In this document: positions 47,238-56,762 of the stretch, piece after piece | How positions within the stretch are numbered: the first letter of the stretch is position 1 | Layout: each line of letters starts with the position of its first letter | NCBI RefSeq assembly: GCF_039542385.1 | Contig: NZ_BAABIA010000001.1 | Coordinates: 744,001-808,000 of the forward strand | Direction of reading: 5' to 3' | DNA: 64,000 bases | Source: Prosthecobacter algae | GTDB taxonomy: Bacteria > Verrucomicrobiota > Verrucomicrobiia > Verrucomicrobiales > Verrucomicrobiaceae | Notes under the pieces: generated by a model | The model's input: only the letters and a program-made list of their open reading frames with translations | The model's database searches: none | What the model was told of the DNA's origin: nothing | Program-made: the position numbers and the translations under genes

Positions 47238-48767
47238 TCACTTCTGCTTCAGCCATTCCGGGATTTCCAAATCGCTGCTTTTGATGGCAGGGCTGTCCCC
47301 TTTCCAAACGAAACCGGCATCGGTGAAGCTCTTTTGATTTTCCTGCAGCCACACCAGCATTCGGTTGCCGAGCTGTTTGTTAGGTGAGTTGGCGCGCACG
47401 GCAAACGGTTGGATTGCCTTGGCCTTGTCGGCTGGCAGAGGGATTGAGTCGAAGTGAGCGGCCTGGTTTTGGATGTTGATCTGGTAAACCACGGCTGCAT
47501 CCAGGGAACCGGTGCGAAGCTGATTCACCAGGAAGTCACCCGTCGGGACTTGGCTGGAGGCGTTCTTGCTGACGCTTTCGAGGAGGTTCATGGACTTCAA
47601 AATGCCTTGTGTCATGAAACCGAGCGTGGATTGTTCGGCATTGCAGAGGCCTACCTTCAGGCCAGGGCGGGCCAGGTCTGCCAGGGTCTGGACGTTTTTA
47701 GGATTGCCCTTGGGCACAGCAATCACAATCTGGGCCTCTGTCAGCAAAACAGCTTCGGGAAAGTGTTCGGCTACGGGGGGCACAAAGCAGACATCGCAGG
47801 CGTAATAAACATCTGGAAACTTGGGGCTGCTGCTGTCGCCCATTGTCTTCATGGCGGCGCAGAGGATGCCACAGCCGTTGAAAATAGTGGTGATGCTGAT
47901 GCCTTCGCGGGTGGCGAAATCCTGAACCAGCTTTTCAATGGCAGGCCGGTTGACTCCGCCGCTGTAGAGGATGAGTTCAGGTTTGACGGCCCATTTGTCA
48001 CCTCCTGCAGGCTGGAAGCCGAGTGATTTGAAGGCGGCTCCGCCTTTGTCAGGCGCGGCCAGATACCGGGCAAACTTGAGGGCTTCGGTTGACGATGTGG
48101 CACTGCTGAGGATCGCTGCGCTGGCTTTTTCTTCGTGGGTGGAGAGCTCTGGCACTTTGACCATTTCCAGGTCCTTGAACTGGGCGAGGGTGCTGTCCCA
48201 GACGAGAGAGGCATCCACGGCTCCCAATTGAGTGTCAGCAGCCACTTCGGTGACCGTGGGTTTCATCACCACGGCTTTTTTTGCCAGCCCTTCCCAGCGA
48301 GGCCCCAGCAGTTTTTGGGTGATCTTGCCGATGCTTGCCGCTTCAGGGTTCGTGAGGGCCAGCCGGATGCTCGGTTTTTCCAGATCAGCCAATGTGCGAA
48401 TGTTTTTCGGATTGCCTTTGGCCACGGCGATGACCGGGCGCTGAATCGCAAGCGGAAGCACCTCTCGGGTCACCTTCAGTTTGCGGGCATCGGCCAGAGA
48501 GCCTTCATCGGCTGCAATGAAAAGGTCGCCACGGTTGGCCACTCGGAGTTGGGTGAGCAGAGTGCCCGTACCGCCAAATTGGAGAGAGATGGAGACGCCT
48601 AACTCCTTTTGATATTGGGCGGCGATGGCTTCGACGGGTTTCTTTAACCCGGCGGCACAGTAAACGGTGAGCGTCTGGCCTGGCTGGCCACTGCCACTGC
48701 GGAGACTGTAAAAGGCCAAAGTACCGGCAGCAGCCAGCAAGATGAGGGCGAGTAGTTTCCGAGGCAT
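47238..48767 (-). CDS. Tandem ModA-like periplasmic binding protein
   Basis: A 509-residue exported or membrane-anchored protein with two copies of a molybdate-binding-like domain. Copy 1 (about 32-255) begins LTVYCAAGLKKPVEAIAAQY, with FGGTGTLLTQL and GDLFIAADEG. Copy 2 (about 263-500) begins LILYSGGVNRPAIEKLVQDF. Both contain a VIAV.KGNPKN..TLADL strand-turn, which shows internal duplication. In copy 2 the usual ligand loop is replaced by FNGCGILCAAM and YYACDVCFV, giving cysteines C299, C303, C324 and C327 that could bind a metal. The N-terminus has a hydrophobic segment (5-20) without a lipobox. No ABC permease or ATPase gene is adjacent, so a sensing or metal-capture role is as likely as transport. 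Confidence 0.85.
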   Translation of the reverse strand: MPRKLLALILLAAAGTLAFYSLRSGSGQPGQTLTVYCAAGLKKPVEAIAAQYQKELGVSISLQFGGTGTLLTQLRVANRGDLFIAADEGSLADARKLKVTREVLPLAIQRPVIAVAKGNPKNIRTLADLEKPSIRLALTNPEAASIGKITQKLLGPRWEGLAKKAVVMKPTVTEVAADTQLGAVDASLVWDSTLAQFKDLEMVKVPELSTHEEKASAAILSSATSSTEALKFARYLAAPDKGGAAFKSLGFQPAGGDKWAVKPELILYSGGVNRPAIEKLVQDFATREGISITTIFNGCGILCAAMKTMGDSSSPKFPDVYYACDVCFVPPVAEHFPEAVLLTEAQIVIAVPKGNPKNVQTLADLARPGLKVGLCNAEQSTLGFMTQGILKSMNLLESVSKNASSQVPTGDFLVNQLRTGSLDAAVVYQINIQNQAAHFDSIPLPADKAKAIQPFAVRANSPNKQLGNRMLVWLQENQKSFTDAGFVWKGDSPAIKSSDLEIPEWLKQK

Positions 48768-48775
48768 GGGATGGA

Positions 48776-49822
48776 TTACTTTTTGCGAAGGAGAAACACC
48801 GCGACGAGGCCGAGAATGGCCGCGGCCAGGCCTCCCAGGATACGCTTGTCGACACCTACCAAGTAGGTGTCATCCAATGACAGAGGTATCCATACGTTGA
48901 TGTCTGTTGAACCTGGAGCAGGTGGGACGGAACCGGTGGTGCTCACCGAAACAGGAACGGATAAAGCGGCATTGGGCTGCTTGCTTGGTTCGCTGCTGGT
49001 TTCGCCGCTGCTTTTCACGGCAGCCAGCGCTTTCTCCCAGTCCACATTCATGAGAATGTCCCAGCCGGGGTTTTCGTTTTTCATCCGGCAGGAGCAGCGG
49101 CCGACGAGAAACATGCAGGCATCCTCCAGCGAGGCATCATCCAGGTCTGTCAGCGGCCAGGCCCCGAGAACTCGTCCCCGGCCAAACACGGCAGCGGCAA
49201 AACTGGTGGTGGCTGGATCTACCTTGCCCTGCGGACCAGCCAGCATCTGGATCAGCGGTTGTTCGGCAGGATCATCGCGGCGCAGACGCAGGGCGGTGAA
49301 CTTGAGAAGAAGAGGCGGACCTGGACCGAGTTGGCTGTCCGGATCATTAGGATTCTGCACGGGCAGCGCGGCGACCTGTTCCAGAAAGCGCAGACGTTTT
49401 TCGATGCGGTCTGCCTCGGTCTTATCGGCGTCAGTGCCACCCTCGGCGATGACCCACACCACGGAATCACCCGCGAGGATCTGCTTTAGCAATTGCTGGC
49501 GGGCAGGGGAGTCCAGAAGCACGCCCAGGCTTTGAGCATTGAGCGGTCCCGACCAAACATCCCGGTCACTTTTGCGTGAATGCTTCAGGATGGCCGATGC
49601 TGCCTCCGGGGCTGTGGTAATGTCCAGATTGGCCTGGCCATTCGCCCGCAGTGGTCGCAGCAGTTCGTTGATGGCAGCATCCTGCGAAACGGAGGCCGGC
49701 AGGACAAGGTGAAACTTGTCCGCCTCCCAGCGGTCCAGTGCATAACGAAAGACCGGAATGGTGCAGGCGCAGACGCTGGAAGCGGCGAGGGTGAGGCCAA
49801 AGATGAACAGGCGGGGCAGCAT
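48776..49822 (-). CDS. Secreted protein with C-terminal membrane anchor, unknown function
   Basis: A 348-residue protein I cannot assign to a named family. It has an N-terminal signal peptide ending near SSVCACTIPVFRYALDRW, where a cysteine-rich start and the CTIPVFRYALDRW stretch look strongly conserved in style. A mixed alpha/beta body (about 35-240) contains a small Cys cluster (VGRCSCRM). A Ser/Pro-rich linker (about 270-305) precedes a single C-terminal transmembrane helix (ILGGLAAAILGLVAVFLLRKK). The protein would thus be tethered with its body outside the cytoplasm. It lies 45 bp after polA and 8 bp before the tandem ModA-like gene, so it probably works with the latter. Confidence 0.78.
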   Translation of the reverse strand: MLPRLFIFGLTLAASSVCACTIPVFRYALDRWEADKFHLVLPASVSQDAAINELLRPLRANGQANLDITTAPEAASAILKHSRKSDRDVWSGPLNAQSLGVLLDSPARQQLLKQILAGDSVVWVIAEGGTDADKTEADRIEKRLRFLEQVAALPVQNPNDPDSQLGPGPPLLLKFTALRLRRDDPAEQPLIQMLAGPQGKVDPATTSFAAAVFGRGRVLGAWPLTDLDDASLEDACMFLVGRCSCRMKNENPGWDILMNVDWEKALAAVKSSGETSSEPSKQPNAALSVPVSVSTTGSVPPAPGSTDINVWIPLSLDDTYLVGVDKRILGGLAAAILGLVAVFLLRKK

Positions 49823-49867
49823 GAGTCTTTCGCGTCAACGAACGGGCGGCGGCCAAAGTTGCATGGG

Positions 49868-52759
49868 TCAGTGGGCTTGGAGCCAGTTATTTCCTGTACC
49901 GGCCTCCACACCCACGGGCACATCGCCCAGGGGGAGGGCGTTGCTCATTTCGGCGAGGATGATGGCCTTGGCCTGTTCCACCTCGGCTTCGGGCACTTCA
50001 AAGAGAAGCTCATCATGCACCTGGAGGAGCATCCGGGTTTTCAGCCCGGCTTGTTCGATGGCCTTGTCCACATTGATCATCGCCAGCTTGATCATATCCG
50101 CAGCAGTGCCCTGGATGGGCGTGTTCATGGCCATGCGCTCGGCCCCACCCCGGACACTGGCGTTGCCGCTGGCGATATCGCGGATCACTCGGCGGCGGCC
50201 TGTGATGGTCTCCACATAACCGAAGCGCTTCGCATCTTTGACGATTTGCTCCATGTATTGATGGATTCCAGGGAACTGCTTGAAGTAATTTTCGATGATG
50301 GTCGCCGCCTCTCCACGTGGAATGCCCAGACGCTGAGACAGGCCAAAGGCGCTGATGCCATAGATGATGCCAAAGTTCACCATCTTGGCCGTGCGCCGCA
50401 TCTCAGGCAGCACGCCATCCAGGGTGACACCATAAACACGGGCGGCGGTGGCCTGATGAATGTCGTGACCGTTTTGGAAGGCCTCGATCATCGCGGCATC
50501 TTCACTGAGCGCGGCCATGACGCGCAACTCCACCTGGCTGTAGTCGGCGCTCAGCAGCACCCAGCCCTCCTGGCCTGGGACGAAGGCTTTGCGGATTTCC
50601 TTACCTGAGTCGGAGCGGATGGGGATGTTTTGCAGGTTCGGATTGCTGGAGGCCATGCGGCCGGTGGCGGCCATGAGCTGATGAAAGGTGGTGTGGACGC
50701 GCCCAGTCACTTTGGAAACCGTGCCCGGAAGGGTGTCCACGTACGTGTTCTTCAGCTTCGTCACTTCGCGGTATTCCAAGATATCTGCGATGATGGGGTG
50801 CAGGCCTAACAGGGATTGCAATACCTGCTCGTTGGTCTGGTACTGTCCGGTGGCGGTTTTCTTGGGTTTCTCGGTCAGTTTGAGCTTTTCAAAAAGGATC
50901 TCGCCGAGCTGCTTGGGGCTGTTGAGATTGAAGGGGCCGCCTGCCATTTCCTGAATGCGGCGGTGCATCTCATTGGCACGCTTTTCCAGTTCCAGGCCAA
51001 ATTCCCGCAGGGCCTGCACATCAATGGCCACACCGCGATGCTCCATGCGCGTGAGCACGGGTAGCAGCGGACATTCGATCTCATAGAAAACACGTTCGGC
51101 ACCATGCTGGGGGAGGAGCGGGCGCAGTTTCTCCGCCAATTGCCAGGTTACATCCGCATCTTCCGCCGCGTAGTCAGTGATCTTTTGCGGGTCTGCCTCG
51201 GCGACATCTGCCATGGTGGCCTGGCTGAAGAGATCATTTTTCTCCGTGCCAATAAGTGCCGTGATGGGGACTGGGGTGTAGCCCAGCATGGACTCCGCCA
51301 GATAATCCATGCCGTGACGCTGATCGGGCTCGATCAGGGAATGGGCGAGCATCGTGTCAAAGAAGGGCCCGACGACCTCCAGCCCGTGGGCCAGCATGAC
51401 GCTGAGATCGAACTTGAGGTTATGCCCGATTTTTTCAATGCCAGATCCAGGGGCTAGCTGGGCCGTGGTGCTGGTATCGCCACCATCCCAGGGCGCCTCG
51501 GTCACGTCCAGAGCCGGAGCGGTATTGGTAAAGACACCACGAAACTCCTCCATAACTGCGGCTGCTTCGGCTCGGTCCCGAGGGAAGAGGACAAACCAGC
51601 CTTCGTTCGCCTGCCAGGAGAAGGCGATGCCGACAATCTGGGTATCGCGGGGATCCAGGGAAGTGGTTTCGAGGTCGAAGCAAAAGCGCGGCTGGCCTTG
51701 CAACTGGGTGATGAAGTTTCGGCGTTCTTCCGGTGTGCGGATGAGATGATAGCAGTGCTCTGTATCCGCAAGGGTCCGCAAGTTATGGGAGGTCTGCTGC
51801 GTGGTTTCCTCCATGGAGAAAAGGTCGCTGCCTGTTGCTGCAGGGGCGGCATCTTTGGCCAGTTGACGGCCACGCCCAGCTTTGAACTCATCGCCAAAAA
51901 GACGCTTGCCCAGGGTGTTAAACTCGAACTCGGTGAACAAGGCCTTCAGGGCTTCGTCATCGTGGGCTTTGACAGCCAGGGAGTCGAGCTCCACTTCCAG
52001 CGGAGCATCGTGCATGATGGTGGCGAGTTGCTTGGAAAGGATCGCCTTGTCCACATTTTGCTCCACCTTTTCCTTCTGCTTGCCCTTGAGCTTGTCCGCA
52101 TTGGCGATGAGGTTTTCCAGGCTGCCATATTGCTGGATGAGGCTGGTGGCCGTCTTTTCGCCAAAGCCGGGAATGCCAGGGATATTGTCCACCGCATCTC
52201 CCATGAGAGCCAGGATGTCCACCACCTGCTCGGGCCGCTCAATGCCCCAGCGCGCGCAGACTTCAGCCACGCCTAGAATCTCGACATCGCTGCCCTGACG
52301 GCCGGGTTTGTAGATCTTCACGGAGTCTGAGACGAGTTGGCCGAAGTCCTTGTCCGGAGTCACCATGTAAGTCTCGAAGTCTTTGCCTTCGGATCGTTTG
52401 GCCAGGATGCCGATGATGTCGTCGGCTTCGTACCCATCACGTGTGAGGAGAGGAATGTTCATGGCGGCGCAGAGACGGTGAATCTGCGGAATCGCCATCG
52501 AGAGATCCTCCGGCATCTCTTCGCGCTGGGCCTTGTACTCGGGGAAAATATCGTGACGCGGCGTCGGCGCGGAAGTGTCCAAAACCACCGCCAGATGAGT
52601 CGGCTGCCAGCTCTTGATGATGTCGAGCAGGGTATTGGTAAAACCGTAGAGCGCAGAAGTGTTCAGCCCGTCGCTGGTGCGAATAGGGTTTTTGATGAAA
52701 GCAAAGTGGGCGCGGTAGAGCAGCGCCATGCCATCGAGCAGAAAGAGACGTTTGGACAT
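49868..52759 (-). CDS. polA: DNA polymerase I
   Basis: A 963-residue three-domain polymerase used in repair and Okazaki-fragment processing. The 5'-3' exonuclease occupies about 1-300 (LLDGMALLYRAHFA, DGYEADDIIG, GFGEKTATSLI). The proofreading domain keeps its acidic motif FCFDLETTSLDP and a later YAAEDADVTWQLAEKL, so 3'-5' activity is likely retained. The polymerase domain shows motif A (LLSADYSQVELRV), the O-helix (RRTAKMVNFGIIYG) and motif C (LLQVHDELLFEV). Length is near the family's usual 900-950 residues. The gene is divergent from the DUF3142 lipoprotein gene and followed closely by envelope-protein genes, an unusual partnership. Confidence 0.98.
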   Translation of the reverse strand: MSKRLFLLDGMALLYRAHFAFIKNPIRTSDGLNTSALYGFTNTLLDIIKSWQPTHLAVVLDTSAPTPRHDIFPEYKAQREEMPEDLSMAIPQIHRLCAAMNIPLLTRDGYEADDIIGILAKRSEGKDFETYMVTPDKDFGQLVSDSVKIYKPGRQGSDVEILGVAEVCARWGIERPEQVVDILALMGDAVDNIPGIPGFGEKTATSLIQQYGSLENLIANADKLKGKQKEKVEQNVDKAILSKQLATIMHDAPLEVELDSLAVKAHDDEALKALFTEFEFNTLGKRLFGDEFKAGRGRQLAKDAAPAATGSDLFSMEETTQQTSHNLRTLADTEHCYHLIRTPEERRNFITQLQGQPRFCFDLETTSLDPRDTQIVGIAFSWQANEGWFVLFPRDRAEAAAVMEEFRGVFTNTAPALDVTEAPWDGGDTSTTAQLAPGSGIEKIGHNLKFDLSVMLAHGLEVVGPFFDTMLAHSLIEPDQRHGMDYLAESMLGYTPVPITALIGTEKNDLFSQATMADVAEADPQKITDYAAEDADVTWQLAEKLRPLLPQHGAERVFYEIECPLLPVLTRMEHRGVAIDVQALREFGLELEKRANEMHRRIQEMAGGPFNLNSPKQLGEILFEKLKLTEKPKKTATGQYQTNEQVLQSLLGLHPIIADILEYREVTKLKNTYVDTLPGTVSKVTGRVHTTFHQLMAATGRMASSNPNLQNIPIRSDSGKEIRKAFVPGQEGWVLLSADYSQVELRVMAALSEDAAMIEAFQNGHDIHQATAARVYGVTLDGVLPEMRRTAKMVNFGIIYGISAFGLSQRLGIPRGEAATIIENYFKQFPGIHQYMEQIVKDAKRFGYVETITGRRRVIRDIASGNASVRGGAERMAMNTPIQGTAADMIKLAMINVDKAIEQAGLKTRMLLQVHDELLFEVPEAEVEQAKAIILAEMSNALPLGDVPVGVEAGTGNNWLQAH

Positions 52760-52870
52760 TGGGCGTCAGCCTAGCGTGAATGAGGCCGGGGTGAAGTGAA
52801 AACGCAGCCGACTCCAGTTGCAGCCCACAAGACCTCCCCGTATCCCTTCCCAATGTTGGTTTTTCACCAG

Positions 52871-54136
52871 ATGAAAGCCTTTTGTCTGTGGGGCGTCGCA
52901 CTCACGGCCTTGGTCTTGGCTGGTTGTAAGCCGGAGCCGAAGCGGTCTGTGCCGCTGCCTACGCAAGTTTATGTGTGGCAGAGAAGCTGGAAGCCTGAAC
53001 TGGCTGAAAGTGTGGAGCAGTCCAAAAGCTGGGTGCAGACTTATCATCTCCTGATGGCAGAAGTTCGCTTTGAAAAAGGAAAAGGCAAGATCACCCGGAT
53101 CCAGGCAGATCCTGCCGTGATGAAGTCGCAGAAAGTGGGGCTGGTGCTGCGTGTTTTTCCTTCGGTCGCCAAGACCGGATGGGATGCCGACGCCACCAAG
53201 CTGGTCGTGGATCTGGCCAAAGAAACGGTTTCAGCTTGGCCCGCTGGAAACGTGGCCGAACTGCAACTGGACTATGATTGCCCAGACTCAAAACTGGCGG
53301 ATTACACCCGGCTGCTTACAGCCGTGAAGACTGCCCTGTTTCCGCTGAAAGTCACCTGCACGGTTCTGCCCTCCTGGCTGCGCCAAAGGGAATTTTCAAC
53401 CCTCGCGGCCCTCGTGCCTGGTTATGTTCTCCAGGTGCACTCGCTGCATCTCCCAAAGACGCAGGACAAGGCGGTGGCCCTGGTGGATCTGGCAGAAACG
53501 CGCAACGCTCTGACTCAGGCTGTGACAATCGGCGTGCCTTTTCGGGTCGCGCTGCCCACTTATTCTTGCGTGGTGGAGTTCGATTCTGCCGGAAAGGTGC
53601 GTGAGGTCTATGCGGAGGATATACCCCAGGCACTGCCGCTACAGAGTGCGAATTATGTGGTACTGGATGCCGATGCCTATGGAATGGCGGATTTGGTTTC
53701 ACGATGGCGCAATGAGGCATCACCGCTGTTGCAATCGGTGGTGTGGTATCGTCTGCCAGTGGCACAGGATCGGCTGAACTGGCCGCTGGATGTGCTGGCA
53801 AAGGTTGCCCAAGGACAATCTCTGAAGCGTGGCTGGATGGCGCATTGCAAAAAGCAGGAGGCAGGGCACGCGGAAGTCGTAATTGAGCAGGCTGGCGATG
53901 CGCCGGATGATCTGCCAACTTTAGTGACTCTTCATTGGGCAGGTCCTGAAGCAGTGGGGGCCGATGCGCTGGGAGGGTATCAGGTCGTGGAGTCAGCGGC
54001 GGGGTATCTGTCTCTGAAATTGGTGAATCCTGGGCGGATGCCGCGTGTGGGCTCTGGCACAAAAAGAGTCATCGGATGGCTGCGGGTCGAGGACTCCACA
54101 GGCCCAGTAGATATTTTTGCCAAGGCCATAAGGTGA
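52871..54136 (+). CDS. DUF3142 lipoprotein
   Basis: A 421-residue lipoprotein. ATG 52871 begins a signal (MKAFCLWGVALTALVLAGC) with lipobox LAGC. The domain shows the DUF3142 hallmarks: an early TQVYVWQRSW strand, LQLDYDCPDSKLADY, LPSWL, YVLQVHSL and VPFRVALPTY, suggesting a TIM-barrel-like glycoside-hydrolase-related fold. The acidic LDYDCP could be catalytic. No function is established for the family. The 759-residue secreted protein follows after 38 bp, and the pair probably forms an operon. It is divergent from polA, with the shared promoter in 52760-52870. Confidence 0.85.
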   Translation: MKAFCLWGVALTALVLAGCKPEPKRSVPLPTQVYVWQRSWKPELAESVEQSKSWVQTYHLLMAEVRFEKGKGKITRIQADPAVMKSQKVGLVLRVFPSVAKTGWDADATKLVVDLAKETVSAWPAGNVAELQLDYDCPDSKLADYTRLLTAVKTALFPLKVTCTVLPSWLRQREFSTLAALVPGYVLQVHSLHLPKTQDKAVALVDLAETRNALTQAVTIGVPFRVALPTYSCVVEFDSAGKVREVYAEDIPQALPLQSANYVVLDADAYGMADLVSRWRNEASPLLQSVVWYRLPVAQDRLNWPLDVLAKVAQGQSLKRGWMAHCKKQEAGHAEVVIEQAGDAPDDLPTLVTLHWAGPEAVGADALGGYQVVESAAGYLSLKLVNPGRMPRVGSGTKRVIGWLRVEDSTGPVDIFAKAIR

Positions 54137-54174
54137 ACTTGTAAGCTCAGGCCGTTGAGGGATAATCGACGGTC

Positions 54175-56454
54175 ATGCAGACATGGCGATCATTCATTGG
54201 CTGGATGGGGCTTTTGTGCCTCGCGCCGACATTTGCCTGTGGTCCGTTTTTTCCTGAAAACGCCCTGGATAAGCCCAAAGGCATCTTGCAGCCGCCTGTG
54301 TTTCAATTCACGGGGGAGCTATATCAATTGAAGCATGGTTTGTTAGACTCGGCTTTGGCTGAACGTCAGGCAGGTTCGCCAGCCTACACGTTGGATCTGG
54401 AAATGGCGGAGATGGAGGGGATGATGAAAGATCGCCAGCCGGACGAGACAAAGAGGCGGACTTGGTTGGCTGGTTATAGAGACCTTCGAAGGGCCATGAT
54501 TCTACAGGGCGATCTTTCGGAGCATGCGATGAGCAAGGGGGATCGTGAAAAGGCCCGCCCTTTGGAAGCCGTCAAAAACGAAAGCCAAAAAATATTGGGA
54601 GAGCTCCCGGCGGATGTTCGCCTTTATCTGGAGGGAGCGTTGCTTTATCTCGAAGCTGCCGATGATGCCAGCCCGCTGGTTCAGCAGGCGCGGGAGAAAT
54701 GGCAGCAAGTTCTGGCTTTGCCTGCTGACCAGAGGAGGTGGCGCTCGACCTGGGCTGCGTGGATGCTATTTCGTACGGCGGATCCCACCCAAATAAAGGA
54801 GAGAGGCCGCTGGCTTTTTGAGACTCGGGAATTGTCACAAACGGGGTTTGCAGACTCCCTTCACCTGGGAATAGAAGCGACCTATGTTTTGGGTCGGCCT
54901 GGGAGCGATCTGCCGCAGAAGACAGAGGTGAGCCGTGCTGAATGGAAAAGGGCGGCCTACCTGCGTGCCATCCTAGGCCATAGCCGGGCTGATGAGCAGT
55001 TGAAATCAGATCGCTGGCAGTACAGTGCCTGGAGTGAAGACTTGTCGGAGCAAACTTTGGCAGATCCATTTTTGCGGCAAGCCCAGATGCTACATCTCAT
55101 CGAGGTGGCGCAGGGGGCCTTGGGCTGGGATTTTGGTCATCATGAAAACAACATGGCTTCTCCCAATGAGGATATGGAAGCCTGGCTCCAGAGCTTTGAA
55201 AAAGCGGGGCTGCGGGAGCAGAGGGAAGCCGTTTTGCTGGCTTGGCTATATTACAATGCCGCTCGTTTCAACGAAGCGAAGCGCTGGCTCAGAATGGCTC
55301 CTGCACAAGACGTTGTCGCGCTGTCGCTGCGAGGCAAGCTCGCTGCGATGGAGGGGCGTAAGAGCGAGGCCGTGAAGGTGCTTGGAGCCCTCTCCAAGGG
55401 GTTGCCTAAAGGGCAGGATGACGCCCGGGCTCAGATGGAAGTGGATGCCCAAATGGACCCAAGCCCATTAAACGCTGAAAATTACAGTCAAGTGCGGCGG
55501 CATCATTTCCTGGCTGACTATGGCCGGGCTCAATTGGCCACCAATGACTTCGCGGGGGCTCTGACGACTTTTGCCAAAACTGATTTCTGGGAAGACACCG
55601 CCTACATTGCAGAGCGTCTGCTCTCTGTGGAGGAGTTGTTAGTTTTGGAGAGGGCGGGCGCGATTTCCCAGCCGCTGCAAGCGTGGAGATACGAAGACGA
55701 AAAGGGCGCGGAGGCGGAGGTTAAAACGATGCGTGATCTGGCACGCAAGTATGGCGGATGGGGGCGTCCGCAGGGGCTGCCTGTAATGAAATACCTCATT
55801 GGCCGAAGGCTTGTGAGAGAGCATTATTTTAAGGATGCCCAGAAAATGCTTCCGGATGAGTTGGCTCTAGCATTCGGACATTATGCCAAGGCTTACCGCC
55901 AGGGACATGAACGCAAATTACCCAAGGCTGAGCGGGCGGAGGCGCTTTGGAAGGCCGCACAAATTCACCGTTTGTTAGGCATGGAGATTCTCGGTTTTGA
56001 AACAGGGCCAGACTACTCCGTGGTAAGCGGTGCATTTGAACTGCGGGACCTGAGCAGCTTTCGCCGACAGACCGTCTGGATGGATGATTGGATGCAGGAT
56101 AACCGGTTGCTAATGGCGGAGAGGCAGACTCCCACCTTGGCTGCGACGCCTGCTGAAAAGTGGCGCGGCAAGCATTACGCTCCCGTGATAAACAAACGGT
56201 ATCACTATCGGTATGTGGCGGCTGATTTGGCCTGGGATGCGGCTTCCCTGATGCCGGATGATCACCCGAAGACCGCTGAGGTTCTGTGCATTGCGGGGAA
56301 TTGGCTGCAGCTTCGTGATGCGGCTGCCGCAGATCGTTTTTACAAAGCCTTGGTGCGTCGAAATCCGAACGTCCAGCTGGCTCAAGAGGCCAACAAAAAA
56401 CGCTGGTTTCCTGAAGTGAAATGGGACTTCGATTTGGTTTTGAAAGATCCCTGA
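54175..56454 (+). CDS. Large secreted helical-repeat protein, unknown function
   Basis: A 759-residue exported protein with a signal peptide (MQTWRSFIGWMGLLCLAPTFA) that ends before a CGPFFPE motif. The mature part is almost entirely helical and shows TPR/SEL-like spacing, for example ALLYLEAADDASPLVQQAREKW, AWLYYNAARFNEAKRWL and LATNDFAGALTTFAKTDFW. A conserved-looking end reads NKRYHYRYVAADLAWDAASL. I do not recognise a named family. Cysteine at the signal cleavage point could be a lipidation site, although TFAC is a weak lipobox. It follows the DUF3142 lipoprotein gene by 38 bp and likely partners it in the envelope. Confidence 0.8.
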   Translation: MQTWRSFIGWMGLLCLAPTFACGPFFPENALDKPKGILQPPVFQFTGELYQLKHGLLDSALAERQAGSPAYTLDLEMAEMEGMMKDRQPDETKRRTWLAGYRDLRRAMILQGDLSEHAMSKGDREKARPLEAVKNESQKILGELPADVRLYLEGALLYLEAADDASPLVQQAREKWQQVLALPADQRRWRSTWAAWMLFRTADPTQIKERGRWLFETRELSQTGFADSLHLGIEATYVLGRPGSDLPQKTEVSRAEWKRAAYLRAILGHSRADEQLKSDRWQYSAWSEDLSEQTLADPFLRQAQMLHLIEVAQGALGWDFGHHENNMASPNEDMEAWLQSFEKAGLREQREAVLLAWLYYNAARFNEAKRWLRMAPAQDVVALSLRGKLAAMEGRKSEAVKVLGALSKGLPKGQDDARAQMEVDAQMDPSPLNAENYSQVRRHHFLADYGRAQLATNDFAGALTTFAKTDFWEDTAYIAERLLSVEELLVLERAGAISQPLQAWRYEDEKGAEAEVKTMRDLARKYGGWGRPQGLPVMKYLIGRRLVREHYFKDAQKMLPDELALAFGHYAKAYRQGHERKLPKAERAEALWKAAQIHRLLGMEILGFETGPDYSVVSGAFELRDLSSFRRQTVWMDDWMQDNRLLMAERQTPTLAATPAEKWRGKHYAPVINKRYHYRYVAADLAWDAASLMPDDHPKTAEVLCIAGNWLQLRDAAAADRFYKALVRRNPNVQLAQEANKKRWFPEVKWDFDLVLKDP

Positions 56455-56458
56455 CTGG

Positions 56459-56626
56459 ATTCAGCCGCGCTGAATTTGCAAAACATTGAGTTGTTCATTA
56501 TCCGTCAACAAGACGGGATACACTCTCATGGGTCTGCCTGCACGGGAGCCCTGATAATAAACAGGGCTGGGGCGGAGGCTTCATCCGAATTCTGGGTGAC
56601 AGAGTAACCAACCAGAAAGGAACGTT
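56459..56626 (+). promoter_or_regulatory. Structured leader of the 39-residue membrane protein
   Basis: Three hairpins are visible. ATTCAGC-CGC-GCTGAAT at 56459-56475 lies directly after the preceding stop and may be a weak terminator. TCCGTC-AACAA-GACGGG lies at 56501-56517 and AGCCCTG-N8-CAGGGCT at 56547-56568. A good Shine-Dalgarno sequence GAAAGGAA occupies 56615-56622. The length is high for such a small gene and suggests post-transcriptional control; I could not match it to a riboswitch class I know. Confidence 0.4.
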
Positions 56627-56746
56627 ATGAAAACCTCAATGAAACGCGCCCGTGAATCGGGCAAAATTGGCTGGATCTTTTTGTGGCTCATCGGCATTCC
56701 GATTCCCATCCTTCTTGTGCTGTTTGTCTTGCGTGGGTGCACGTGA
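56627..56746 (+). CDS. 39-residue single-pass membrane protein
   Basis: A very small gene starting at ATG 56627 with a clear Shine-Dalgarno sequence 4 bp upstream and a rho-independent terminator 17 bp after the stop, which together argue that it is real. The product has a basic N-terminus (MKTSMKRARESGK) and one hydrophobic helix (IGWIFLWLIGIPIPILLVL and onwards) ending in RGCT. Its composition and the IPIP kink with a terminal RGCT look like a conserved small-protein family, but I cannot name it. It would sit in the inner membrane with N-in topology. It is an independent unit between two larger genes of the same strand. Confidence 0.75.
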   Translation: MKTSMKRARESGKIGWIFLWLIGIPIPILLVLFVLRGCT

Positions 56747-56762
56747 GGCACCGCTTTCAAAG

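Noticed and set aside
56459-56626. Known riboswitch upstream of the small membrane gene
   Set aside because: The stems do not match the consensus of fluoride, guanidine, cobalamin or other classes I can recall, so only a structured leader is reported.
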